From assembly GCA_014529385.2 (NCBI GenBank), contig CM043944.1, positions 173,168,740-173,232,739 on the forward strand: a stretch of DNA of 64,000 bases, written 5' to 3'. Positions 30,733-40,942 of the stretch are shown piece by piece (positions within the stretch are counted from its first letter, which is position 1; each line of letters begins with the position of its first letter). The position numbers were made by a program, and so were the translations under genes. The DNA is from Adiantum capillus-veneris (lineage: Eukaryota > Streptophyta > Polypodiopsida > Polypodiales > Pteridaceae). Below the pieces are notes generated by a model. It saw only the letters and a program-made list of their open reading frames with translations, was not told where the DNA came from and did no database searches.

Positions 30733-31142
30733 TTAAGACAAGCATAGATAATTGTATCTGAGATATGAGTTGATGGATCCAACAATATATTAATGTCCAC
30801 TTTTTCCAGAGCTAGCGTTGTGGCTCCATCTATAAATGGTATCTCTGTAAGCAAACCATCCTTCATTGAAAGTAGAGTATCTTTGTTGCTTGCATCTATG
30901 GACAGGGTCGCATTGCATTCTCTTTGCCTCTGGGACTCCACTGCTACTTTTGTTTTCTCCTTAAGCTCTGCTTCCCTTATGTCTTCTGTTTGGCGAGCAA
31001 TTGTCTCTGCCCTTGCCCTTGTATTCACATCATGTGTGACATCTACAACTGTGACTTGTGGCAATAGCTCAGGGGGGTATAGCAAAATTTCCCTCATTTT
31101 CTTATCCCTGCAGACATTGGGGACCAGAAGTTTGTCATACCT
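30733..31142 (-). pseudogene. Linker and start of Ulp1-like domain, continuous with H3-like domain
   Basis: One open frame carries on from the H3-like alpha-3 region (RVTIIHKDSETLKRVRW) into RYDKLLVPNVCRDKK, a charged predicted-helical stretch (AETIARQTEDIREAELKEK) and ALEKVDINILLDPSTHISD, then TIIYACLK. The last block resembles the start of Ulp1 catalytic domains (a leading helix, L-x-P, then [WY]-L-x-D-x-I-I-x-x-Y). It ends at a GTAAGT donor (30732). That H3-like and Ulp1-like sequence share an unbroken frame here is the main evidence for a true fusion rather than neighbouring genes. Confidence 0.65.
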
Positions 31143-31559
31143 CCACCTTACCCTTTTTAGTGTTTCACTGTCTTTGTGTATTATAGTCACCCTGTCAGCA
31201 TCAGCTGCTACAATGTCAAGTCACTGAAGTACTCAAGCAGGAGGTCCTCTGCTGCTTCCTATAGAAGCATCAATGCAACCACTTTCCACCTTTTAGTGCC
31301 CCAGGTAGCTTCTTCACAAATGGACCTCACCATCCTCTGAAAGGGCAGCTTTGGTATGCACAAATCAACACATTTCTGTGCCTTCATGATTTCTTTGAAA
31401 ACTCCCATGCAGCTCTGTAACTTCTTCACCCTTGGACCTTTCAAAATTTTATTTGGTTTTCTAGGTCTCTTCTTTGGCCCTTGCAGATCTGCTATTTGCC
31501 TTAGCTGCTAACCATGGTCCCTTGCCCACCTTCCTTGCAGTGGCCTTTGTTCTAGCCAT
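31143..31559 (-). pseudogene. Histone H3/CenH3-like domain at N terminus of fusion gene
   Basis: ATG at 31559 gives MARTKATARKVGKGPWLAAK, close to the H3 tail start (A-R-T-K-x-T-A-R-K, positions equivalent to K4 and K9 kept). After a frameshift near 31480 come KPNKILKGPRVKK, then KLPFQRMVRSICEEA (H3 alpha-1), RWKVVALMLL, a TAG (31259-31261, probably former CAG) and EAAEDLLLEYFSDL (alpha-2), a one-base deletion near 31220 and DADRVTIIHKD (loop 2/alpha-3). Loop 1 is one residue longer than in canonical H3 and has R-W before alpha-2, as in plant CenH3; K-L-P-F-Q-R is canonical-H3-like. In life it would be a chromatin-like N-terminal domain; this copy is dead. Confidence 0.72.
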
Positions 31560-31580
31560 TCCACTGTATAAAAATAGAAG

Positions 31581-31652
<72 letters not shown>

Positions 31653-31693
31653 CCCAAAAAACTCTCCCTGTCTCTCACCAAAACTTATCCCAT

Positions 31694-31756
31694 TACTAAC
31701 GGCGCGCGTGAAAGATTTTTTTGACCCCAAAATACACCTCCGTGCGTCGTTAGTGA
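31694..31756. repeat. 63-bp foldback 1
   Basis: Arms TACTAACGGCGCGCG and, reversed, CACTAACGACGCACG at the other end. Related in size and terminal sequence to the three GTACTAAAGGC foldbacks. MITE-like. Confidence 0.6.
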
Positions 31757-31770
31757 AAAGGAAACAGAAA

Positions 31771-31804
<34 letters not shown>

Positions 31805-31976
31805 TCCCCCCTTCCCAGTGTCTCCACTCTTCCTTCCTCTCTCTATAACACAAACACACACACACAAAGACTCTCTCTCTCTCTCTCTCTCTCTCAAAGT
31901 AGACCAAACCACACACACACACACACACATCGAGATACACTCCCTCTCTCTAACTCGTTCTCCTTGCGTCTCCACA

Positions 31977-32039
31977 GTACTAAAGGCGCGCTTACAGACA
32001 TCCAAATCGTAGGTGGCTGTCTCCACGTGCCTTTAGTAC
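31977..32039. repeat. 63-bp foldback 2
   Basis: Starts GTACTAAAGGCGCGC and ends with CACGTGCCTTTAGTAC, so about 14 terminal bases pair with one mismatch. MITE-like. Confidence 0.75.
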
Positions 32040-32166
32040 ATAGAGAGACAGAGAGAGTGAGAGAGAGAGGGAGAGGTTCTGTGTGTGTGTGTGTGTGTGT
32101 GTGAATGAGTGAGTGTGTGTGTGTGTGTGTGTGGGTGTGTGTGTGTGTGGGTGTGTGTGTTGTATT

Positions 32167-32199
<33 letters not shown>

Positions 32200-32237
32200 T
32201 ATGAAATTTCCTATGAGAGAAAGAGAGAGAGAAAAAG

Positions 32238-32305
<68 letters not shown>

Positions 32306-32563
32306 CCAAACCTTCGTAGGAGAAGTGAAGCCTACTCTCTTTTTCACGTGCTTTCTGTCGGAGACGTAGACGGAGGCTCGGTTTCTCTTTCTCTCACTCT
32401 CTTTGACTCTCTCGGTGTCTCTCTTTCTCTCTCATACCTTTTATATGTCACGTACTAACGTATCCGGGCCCATTAAATGACCGCATGTGCGGCACCATGC
32501 ACAATAGATTCTATTTTTTAATCACCACGTGGGGCGCCGCCGGGGGTAACCGTTATAAGTGTC

Positions 32564-32652
<89 letters not shown>

Positions 32653-32752
32653 TGAAGAAAGCACAATGGAGAAGACGGCTCCCATGGAGTTTCTACAAAC
32701 TCTACCAACAAAAGGTCATCTCTCACTCTCTCTCTCTCTCTAATAGCTAGCA

Positions 32753-32783
<31 letters not shown>

Positions 32784-32949
32784 TGTGTGTGTGTGTGTGG
32801 AAACAAACAAAAGCCCATACTATTCAACACACACACACACACACAGACAGACATAGACACACACACACACACACACATGGTTGCAAACAGACACACACAC
32901 ACACACACACACAATCTCTCTCTCTCTCTACCTGTCTCTCTCTGTCTGT

Positions 32950-33011
32950 GTACTAAAGGCATGCAGAGACAACCGAGCACCCTTTGCAACTCTCTCCCGC
33001 GCCTTTAGTAC
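32950..33011. repeat. 62-bp foldback 3
   Basis: Starts GTACTAAAGGCATGCAGAGA and ends with TCTCTCCCGCGCCTTTAGTAC in complementary order, an arm of about 19 bases with few mismatches. The loop shares AGAGACAACC and CTTTGCAA with foldback 4. Confidence 0.8.
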
Positions 33012-33027
33012 CGTTGAGAGGCAGCTC

Positions 33028-33083
<56 letters not shown>

Positions 33084-33086
33084 TGT

Positions 33087-33149
33087 GTACTAAAGGCGTG
33101 CAGAGACAACCAAGGAGTCTTTGCAAATCTCTACGCGCGCCTTTAGTAC
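33087..33149. repeat. 63-bp foldback 4
   Basis: Starts GTACTAAAGGCGTGCAGAGA and ends with CTCTACGCGCGCCTTTAGTAC in complementary order. Closest relative of foldback 3. Confidence 0.8.
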
Positions 33150-33157
33150 TGTTTTGA

Positions 33158-33249
<92 letters not shown>

Positions 33250-33301
33250 AAAGACTTGACATGTTTCCTGATGAATAGGATTAAGGTCCAGTAGGCAGAA
33301 G

Positions 33302-34614
33302 AGACTAAAACCGGACCCAGAGCTTGTGCCAGGATCCCAACCTTTACAGGCTCAGTTGCTTAGCGTTTCTACCAAAAGAACTGTTGAGTATTGTAAGGAC
33401 TTTGATCAAGAAGAGTCAATTTGTGAAGATGAGTCAGAGAGGTCGACAGGCCAAGAGTATCCCTCAATCTACAAGGGTCCCTCACCCTCTACAGTACTTG
33501 TCAAGAAAAATACAAGAAAGAGGAATATAGACTTCTTAGATGATGCAAATCTCCCAGCAAGCAGTCCTTGTGCAAGCAAAGGTATAGCCAAAGAGGATGT
33601 GCCTTCTCTAGAAGACCCAGCTATAACTGATGAGAGGTTGTTTGATTTTGCAGCATCGTGTGGTGCAGGGGACAAATATGATCTAGTTCCTTCTATGTTT
33701 AACCCAAAATTTGATATTGAAGACCTTTTAGCTCAGCACAGTGAATTCTTGCAGCCCTATAGAGATCAATTTGAACTGATGGTGCAGGTAGGGAGGGTTG
33801 TTCTGCCCAGTATGACTACCGTTCATTTAAATGACTGCGTTGGAAAAGGACAGGGACTGAAGAAGTATAGGGAATTACCACCTGCTTGCCGACATTCAGC
33901 TTGCCCTTTGCACCAAAAAGAGTGAAAACTTATTCAGGAATCCTTTGGCTTTATGATTTACCTGAACAGCCTATTTGGATTTCTCATGCAGAATCCTGAT
34001 GGGGTGATAGAGGAGCAGGATGCAGCACCAGGGGAGAATGTGAGGAGACAACACATATACAAGAAGTCGAGGAGGTTGAAGACAGTCGACCTTGAGGTTG
34101 AGGCAATTGAAGTACAAAGAAGTAAGATGCTCTCTGAGAAAACAATAGAAATCAAACTACCCTTGGATGTCACTAACTTCACTGAGAAGCATGCTCAGAT
34201 GATGTTGCCTACTGTGCCTGAGTTCAGGATTGGAGACAGGACCTATATCTTTTTACATGATGGGCAAAGAATCTTTTATTTAAGGGAGGACTTCTCCCTG
34301 GCTATCATTTCCAGAGTCCAAGAGGAGAGGAGTGGATTTTTTTCAGAGGATAGTAGTGATGATGAGGCAATGGAAACATCCAACAATCCAATGGAATGCC
34401 TCCGAAGTTGCTTTGAGAAAGCTGAAAAATACAAGGAGACACTACCGGATGAAGCCACCTTCCAAGCAATAAGACAAAGCCTAAGACCATCAACAAGTCA
34501 CAAAGAAGTGGAGGATTGGTTTAACCATTTAGGTCAAGGGTCAACTACATCTGTGGACCTAGCAGGAAAACCTCTTTTTGCAGGATGAGAGCTTCATGGT
34601 AACTCTCTCTCTCT

Positions 34615-34648
<34 letters not shown>

Positions 34649-35017
34649 CTTACTCAGACATGATATGTGTAGTCTTGGATTGCTGACAAGGATGACTTCC
34701 TTTGACGACGGACTCGAGAGTATCGTGGAAGGGATGCGGCCCTAGCACTGTACCTTTCAAAGCTTTGCGAGTCATCGATAATAGTTTTTCACAATGGAAT
34801 GTCACAAGAGGGTACAATAGCAACTTACACATTAAAGACACTATCATGCTTATTGGGTGGACCCGTGCTACCCAAAAGTGCAGATAAAGTCATTCTTGTG
34901 GACAAAGTGTTTGCCAAAGATTGTTTTGGTTACTGCCCGGGCTATACAGGTGGTCGGGCAGCGTATTACTATACTTACACATATGATGGCACTAGCTCTT
35001 GGCAGACAAAATCCGGA
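33302..35017 (+). pseudogene. Unrecognised gene, plus strand, divergent from H3-like gene
   Basis: Open pieces: 33302-33925 (DPELVPGSQPLQAQLLS, acidic DFDQEESICEDESE, KKNTRKRNIDFLDD, FDIEDLLAQHSEFLQPYRD); a short piece in another frame with RVKTYSGILWLYDLPEQPIW near 33925-33985; 33990-34588 (HIYKKSRRLKTVDLEVEAIE, PEFRIGDRTYIFLHDGQRIF, EDSSDDEAMETSN, EEVEDWF-like HKEVEDWFNHLGQ); and 34700-35017 (LALYLSKLCESSIIVFHNG, SADKVILVDKVFAKDCFGY, GGRAAYYYTYTYDG). Frame changes may be introns (GTAACT near 34605) or lesions. No known domain is recognised. It converges on the transposase gene. Confidence 0.45.
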
Positions 35018-35165
35018 TGAACTTTTAGAGTATGGAAAACATCTCATGATTCGTTACAAGGGTGATGTGCCAAAAAACAAAATTGAACCTTCAAAATCTT
35101 GATACACTTCAAGTAGCAATTGTATAAGATCATGTATTACAGAAATTTTGTAGAATGTCATCCAC

Positions 35166-38082
35166 TCAGAGTATCTTTCTCCACTTGTGGTTCACATACA
35201 CCATTGTCTCTCTCCACCTTCGTTGACCTTCACGAGCACCGGATTTGTTGTATGCCATTGATCTTTTAACTTTTTTTTGTTGTAAATGTCTGATGGCTTG
35301 TGCTATTGCTGAAGAGGCCAAGACTTCTTTTGCCTGCATTCGATGAATGATTCTACGATAGAACCATTCAAATAGTTCTCTCAAACTGTTAGCCTTGATT
35401 CGAGAGCCACCATGTCGTGTGTGCCTGAAATACGCATTTCTGGCCATGTAATGAGACTTTTCCATCCCTTGGGTATTCCATATTGCTGGGTTCCCATACT
35501 TTTGTATAAAATATGGTAAATGATTGAAAATGATGTGCTGTTATGAAAACAGATTACTTAGAATGTTTTACACTCACATAGTTACACATAAAAGAGAATC
35601 AAATACACTTTAATACCATGTAGTGAGTAATCTGGGTGTTTGTCCATGCTGTCTTGAATGATTTCTTGAGAAGGTTTAGATTCTCCTTGAGCTTGTTCAT
35701 ATCACCTTGTGACCAGTCATCTTTGTTGCACATCAAAAATAGCATGTCTATTGATCGTCAAACCTCAGCCTTCGCATTACGAGTAGTTGGTTCTTGATAT
35801 TTGACTGCAATATGTAGCATTTTCTAGCTCTGATACTCTACCTTGCTAACATAAGATGTGTTATATATTTTTCCATGTTTTGTTAGCTTCGGATCTTGTA
35901 TTCCTTGGGGTTTAGATAAAAACCTCCGTGCCTTCACCCCACCGATGGATGGTTTGCATGGGACATCCTTCTCAACAGTTGATCTCTTTTCATCCCGCTG
36001 GATTTTCACATTGCCACCATGAAGCCCCATATCCGACAGTACCGATTCTAAGCATTGCAGGGCCGCTTGTTGCTCTGCTGAGTTCTTGATTTTCCAAGCA
36101 AACCCGATATATAAGTAGACCAATTTCTCCACAATTCTACAAAGGGCATGCATTGTACAGATGTGGGCATTCACAAGGGGTATTTTCAAAACCGGTCGAA
36201 AAGTAGTGTCCTCAATGTGACGTGTTGGAGATTTTCTCCACCACTTTGGGTCCATGACCTTTGCAGGTTCCATGCAGAACAAACACGGTGACTTTGCCAT
36301 TGCACCCATTCCACAATTATACATGCACTTTAATGTTTTGAGGTCACCTGCAAGATGCCACTGAACTTGAAAGTCTCCCCTTCCATCTAGACATAGTGCC
36401 TCTCCTTGGTTATTCTGTCGATCAATCACCTCCGGAACATTAGTTTGATGGAATACCCAATATAGAATCTCATGATCTTCTTTCTTTACCTGCAACAAAA
36501 AATAAATGAGACTTAAGTAGATGTGAACATTTGAGCTTAGCTGAGAATCTCGGTTACCTCAAAAGCACCAAGCCACCATATGTTAGATTCTGATTGAACA
36601 CTAAAATACAAAGGATCATCATTGGGACACTTTGAGAGGGCTCTATTCATTAAAGTAATAGTAACACGCTCTAGCTTCTTGTCTTTAACAAGCTCACACT
36701 CATCCAGTGTCAACACAAAATGTAATACCCTCGTGACTCTTCAAATGTGATGTTGTAAAACCCCACCATTCTCTTCTGCAACATCTGTAGGTCCATAAAA
36801 ATATTATTGAACTCATCATATGCCATGTTTGCTCCATGGCCATTGTAAGTTGCTTTAATATGAAAGGGCTGTCCAAGATATTCTCCCTGTGCGTCGTTAA
36901 GCTGAAGCCTCTCTTTCCAAACACTTGAGGCTGATGATAAAAGTTTGGATTTTATTCCCTTCTTAACAAAGATGGATGACACAAATTCATGTATAGCCGA
37001 ATATCCTCTTTTGCTTACACCAAGTGAATCAAGTGTGCCTTATATCTCTTTTGCAGGCACTGAGTTCTTTAAAATAAAGCGGTCCACTACATTTCGTTGT
37101 AGGACCTTAAACTTCTTGTCATGTACTATATTTGCTGCAAGGCTTCTACTTATAAGTGGCTTTAATCTCTTTCCTATATTGGCTTTGGGGTCAATGTTTT
37201 CCTTGTCAGGATAGATTGAATCTCTTTATGAAGACAATGCATAACAAGAAAAAACAAAAAATTTACTTAACTAAGACTATTTAGTTAACCACGAAGCATC
37301 ACCTTAATGCTAGGATTCTTTTCTTGAGACCTCCGGATGCAACCTACAATGTTTCAAGATTGCGCAATTTCTTCTTTCGGATACGACCACCCAAGATAGT
37401 GTCCTTCATTTGACAACTGCGTACCTTTCCTTTCAATTCCTGTACCTCTGTTTTGTGTTGAAAAATGGTAACATGATCTATAGAATGCAAAATGTGAAAG
37501 ACGAACAATCTCACATTGTTGAGCTTGGAGAATGCCCTTATAAGTTTCAGCTTCCCTTGTAAGAGATTTACAATAACCTAGAAGACCCTTTTCTCCATCA
37601 CCAGCAAAGGTCAATAAGCTTGTAGGATTGAAAAATGGTGGAGACGCATTAGTCATTGGATTCTTAGGATAGAGAGAGCCTCTCGTCCAGATATCTATGT
37701 GTTTAGCTCCCTGATCTCTAAGCGTGTCTATGGATGCGGAGGTATATGTGTGTTTTCTTTACTACGCTTAATCAATGGTTGGTACTCATTGTCCAAATCA
37801 ATGTGAAGGTGATATTTGGCTCGTTTCTGCGTAACATTTGTGCCATTTGAGGAGTGTGCCATTAGCCAAAGGTGCAGGTTTAATGAAAAGTGAATAGGCG
37901 GCTGCGGCTTCGTCCCTCCATGTTAGCCTCATTCCCTCCATGTTGACGAGGTTCACTCAATGCAACTGAAAAGAAGATTATCCCTCAATCATTACGGATG
38001 AATGTTCAAAAGAGTAAAGAATCTACTTAAAGTACACTTTTTGAACTTTTACCATGAAAGACCCACCTCTATTATTCGCCAT
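35166..38082 (-). pseudogene. DDE-transposase-like multi-exon gene
   Basis: Start proposed at ATG 38082 (MANNRGGSFMVKVQKV), just inside the right TIR. Pieces: 37985-37740 (MRLTWRDEAAAAYSLF), 37656-37354 (TFAGDGEKGLLGYCKSL, VRLSHFAFYRSCYHF), 36982-36710 (FVKKGIKSKLLSSASSVW, MVGFYNITFEES), 36700-36560 (KLERVTITLMNRALS), 36498-35824 (EALCLDGRGDFQVQWH, GDLKTLKCMYNCG, SPCLFCM, HICTMHALCRIVEKL) and 35800-35166 (QGMEKSHYMARNAYFRHT, RHGG). The layout G-D-L-K then C-x2-C then an H-rich helix then a late E in G-M-E-K-S-H resembles cut-and-paste transposases with a zinc insert between the second Asp and the Glu, but I cannot name the superfamily. An intron with GTAACC...TTGCAG lies at about 36490-36560. 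Stops and shifts suggest decay. Confidence 0.5.
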
Positions 38083-38124
38083 ATTTTCTACAGAGAGAGT
38101 GCGAGAAATACATTTTCTTAGAAG

Positions 38125-38156
38125 GCCCTCCAAATGACCTCCGAAAGTTTCTAATG
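38125..38156 (-). repeat. Right terminal inverted repeat of candidate transposon
   Basis: Reverse complement reads CATTAGAAACTTTC ... GGTCATTTGGAGGGC, matching 18138-18169 at 29 of 32 positions. Confidence 0.6.
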
Positions 38157-38220
38157 ATAGTTGAGGCTTGGGCAAGGTGTGCTCAGCTAGGAGGGTGCCA
38201 TCAGTTGCATTGACCAAACA
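38157..38220 (-). repeat. LTR fragment, right part, with adjacent PPT
   Basis: Resumes the LTR cut at 18137: compare GGTGTGCTCAGCTA and GCCATCAGTTGCATTGACC here with GGTGTCCAGCTA and GCCCATTTGGTTAGTC near 45744-45796. In element orientation the LTR starts TGTTTGGTCAATG and is preceded by the purine tract GGAAGGAGGGAG (38221-38236), the same layout as at 45803 and 48459. Confidence 0.55.
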
Positions 38221-38236
38221 CTCCCTCCTTCCTAGC

Positions 38237-40450
38237 CATTGCACATGCTGCTCTTTAGTAGTCAAACTATCTTTTTTCCAGTGTCTTTGAAATTTTGTTG
38301 AACTTGTCAGCTCTAGAAATTATGTCGGTGTTGACTTAGAAATATGTGAATAGATTAGTTAGATTTCCTTTGGTATGCTAGTGCTTTGCCTATAGATCCT
38401 TTGTAAGAGGGTTGAAGATGGTGGAATCCATCTCAAAATACCTTGTCATGAATGCTTCCTCAAAGGTCTACCTGTAGTGAGATGGGAGGAACATCAGCCT
38501 ACATCCGCATGAGTATATTCATTGAGGGGGCTTCGGTTTCTAGGTTTTAGATGATGCCCTTGGTGCCTTCTAAGAGCACCTCCTATGGGTGTTCTTCCTT
38601 GTCAATATCTTCAAAGGCTTTGATGTAGGTAATGATCATTTTGGCAATCTTAAACAACATTTGGTAGGTGAGATCTAGCACACCTCTCATCATAGTGATT
38701 ACTACCTTCATTGTGTGGATCATATAGGCCTCTATGGGTCTATTGTTGTTGATAGGCTTGGAGATGATTGGGTAGTTTAGAACTAAAGGCCTCCTACTCC
38801 TCCATGTATAGTATGTTTTCTAGGATTGTTATCTTGGGATTGGGTCATAGGTCGATCCTGAGGTGTTGAGGATCATTTTGGTTAGTCTTATCATCTTGGG
38901 GACATTTCTTGAACCATTTATTTCTTGAACCATTTATTTCTCGATAATAACTAGCTCTCTAAGATGAGAAGTGCTTGATCGGTGATGACTGGTACATCTT
39001 TATAGTTACCCTTGGCATCCAGTTCCATTGCTTGTAGAAGATTTCTTTTCCATAGGAGTGCTTCCAACTACTTCATGAGAGGAAGGCCACCATCACATGG
39101 ACAAAGTTTTTAACTAGCTCATCTAGTTTAATTGTGAGAAGTTCCACTGACTCAAGCACTTTAAGCTCATATCTCATGTACTCTTTATGTGATCCCTCTA
39201 TCAAGTCTTCAAGCCACCTCTTGAGCTCATCTTTGGCATTGGTATATTTTTCTTCTTCTTCAATGTCCTGCATATGTCCCTGAATGATGTACTTAGAATG
39301 GGAACTGGGGGTAGGTTCGCTCTTTCAAACTCAACTATCTGCTGTATTTGATTGACTAGTACTATAGCTTTTGATTGTAGAGCACTGAATTCCATGGATT
39401 TTGCTTGTAGTTCCCTTGTGTGCATTTCTATGTGGCTAATGAAGTCAGCTTGTGCTTTGGCCAAGTGTTCTTTGATCTCTTTTCTCTAATTACCTTTGGG
39501 AGTTGGTTGTGAGAAATCCTACCATGAGGACCTATTGGTGCAACTTATCTTGTTTGAATGTAGTATTTAAAGCCTTGAACTCCTCCATTGTTGTGGAAGA
39601 CGCTTGTGATGTTGAGGCAGACACTTGTGACGTTGAGGCGGGTGCATGCACTTATTGAATGGTCGAGAGAGTGGAGAGGGTGTGCTTCACCACATCATAT
39701 GACTTTCATATCTTTGAGAACTTATTTTTCTCTCCCTTTGGATTCTCCTCTGGGGCTTGTTGCTACACTTGAACTTTAGTACATTAGCCTCTATTTGTCT
39801 TTCTAGATTAGAATAGAAGCTGGCACCATCCGACTTTTCTCTCTTTAGATTGGCTTCTAGTTGTTCTTTGTGTGCTTGTAGACTATTGACTTGCAGCTTC
39901 AATCTCTCTATCTCTTGCTTGGCCTTTTGAGTCTCAAATTTGGCATCCTCCACATCTTGTTCTTGTAGCTAGGAGATCACCTTTTGGCATCTAATTTGCA
40001 ACTGAGGGCCTCTCCAGGTGTTCTTTGATATCAAACTCTGCTAGAAGTCTCTCAGCTTTTGTTGCTTCCTCGTGTATGAGAGGTGGTACCTCTTTTTGTA
40101 CTTGTGCTTGCCTTTGTTGGGAGGTCTCAACCACCTGATCTTTCATTGGTTTCTTTGTTCTTTAGATTACCTCTGTTCATCCTTTGCTGGTTGCTTTGAT
40201 CTTTCTTGTCATTGTCAGGCTTGTTATTTTCCACTTGATCTTTAGTCTTCTTTTGATTTTGATTCACAAGAGGAGAGAATGGTGGTTTTGGGGTGTTGAT
40301 CTATCTATATCTCCTCCTCATCCTTGGTTGTTATAGCCATATCTTTGGCCAATTTTCTTTGCATAGTTTGCTAGCTTCTTGGAGAGTCCATGGGAGATTC
40401 AAAATTTGTCATATTCTATCTTTGTGAATCCTCCTCCTATCTTTGGTCAA
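38237..40450 (-). pseudogene. Decayed coiled-coil ORF of the giant-gypsy-related family
   Basis: Immediately upstream (in element sense) of PPT and LTR. Minus-strand pieces are Lys/Glu-rich with heptad character: 39953-39687 (KAKQEIERLKLQVNSLQAHK, ANLKREKSDGASFYSNLERQ), 39464-39201 (HTRELQAKSMEFSALQSKAI, VLVNQIQQIVEFERANL) and 39273-39073 (DELKRWLEDLIEGSHKEYM). Position before the PPT and coiled-coil nature match the ORF at 48509-51783 of the giant element, so I read this as the same kind of 3' ORF in an older relative. From 38237 to 39070 only scattered stops are seen. Confidence 0.4.
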
Positions 40451-40804
40451 CTTTTTGTTATAGAACATCATGGATATTTTGACAAAAAGATCCCACCAGT
40501 CTAAATGTTGTTGTTGCTTTGTGGTATTGAGGGCCACTTTTCAAATTTTGCGTCAGAGCTTCACGGATGAATGCCCACTTAAAGACTTGAAGCTTGGAGG
40601 AAAATGTCTTACAAGAGCTTTCCATGGGAAAAATGGTCAAGAGGGTGCATTATGGTCAAGCATTGATGGAACCAAGAGCATCTTCCTTTCCCATTTTTTT
40701 ATTCCCATGGGGCTCCACTCTTAATTTATGTAAGCAATATAATTTCTATACTTTGAAAATAGGGTGGCCAATAATGAATCCAAAGTCAAAAGGAGGAGGG
40801 AAGG

Positions 40805-40872
40805 CCTCTCTCTCTCTCTCTCTCTCAACCCACCACCTTTTTTGTTTCTCTCTCTCTCTCTTCATGGCTAAA

Positions 40873-40915
<43 letters not shown>

Positions 40916-40942
40916 GATCACAAAAAAAGCTCTATACCTCTC

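Larger units (their letters stand above)
31583..33247. repeat. Microsatellite-rich divergent spacer
   Basis: Lies between the starts of the H3-like gene (-) and the unknown gene (+). It holds (TC)n 31583-31650, (TC)n about 31770-31800 and 31868-31895, (AC)n 31909-31929, (GT)n about 32080-32190, (GA)n 32241-32303, (TAGA)n 32562-32600, (GA)n 32600-32650, (TG)n 32751-32798, (AC)n 32826-32915, (CT)n 33027-33070 and (GA)n 33175-33247, plus four foldbacks listed separately. All ORFs here are repeats of Val-Cys, Ser-Leu, Arg-Glu or His-Thr and are not genes. The bidirectional promoter must lie in it, but no TATA box is clear. Confidence 0.9.
18138..38156 (-). mobile_element. Candidate large DNA transposon carrying H3-like/Ulp1/FCP1 gene and transposase
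   Basis: Bounded by inverted repeats 18138-18169 and 38125-38156 (29 of 32 bases match). Outside them the two halves of one LTR (17322-18137 and 38157-38220) resume, which supports insertion. Without the 8.7-kb gypsy copy 2 the element is about 11.3 kb. Contents from the left: unknown gene (+), H3/Ulp1/FCP1 gene (-), divergent microsatellite spacer, unknown gene (+), transposase-like gene (-) starting about 43 bp inside the right TIR. I could not find a clean target duplication, and all genes carry lesions. The alternative is a host region flanked by a chance inverted repeat. Confidence 0.5.

Noticed and set aside
31461-32460. Many ORFs rich in Ser-Leu, Arg-Glu, Val-Cys or His-Thr
   Set aside because: They are direct translations of (CT)n, (GA)n, (GT)n and (AC)n microsatellites in several frames and both strands, with no other protein features.
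18138-38156. CACTA (En/Spm) transposon ends
   Set aside because: The ends read CATTAG, not CACTA, and the transposase-like gene lacks the TNP2 motifs I would expect.
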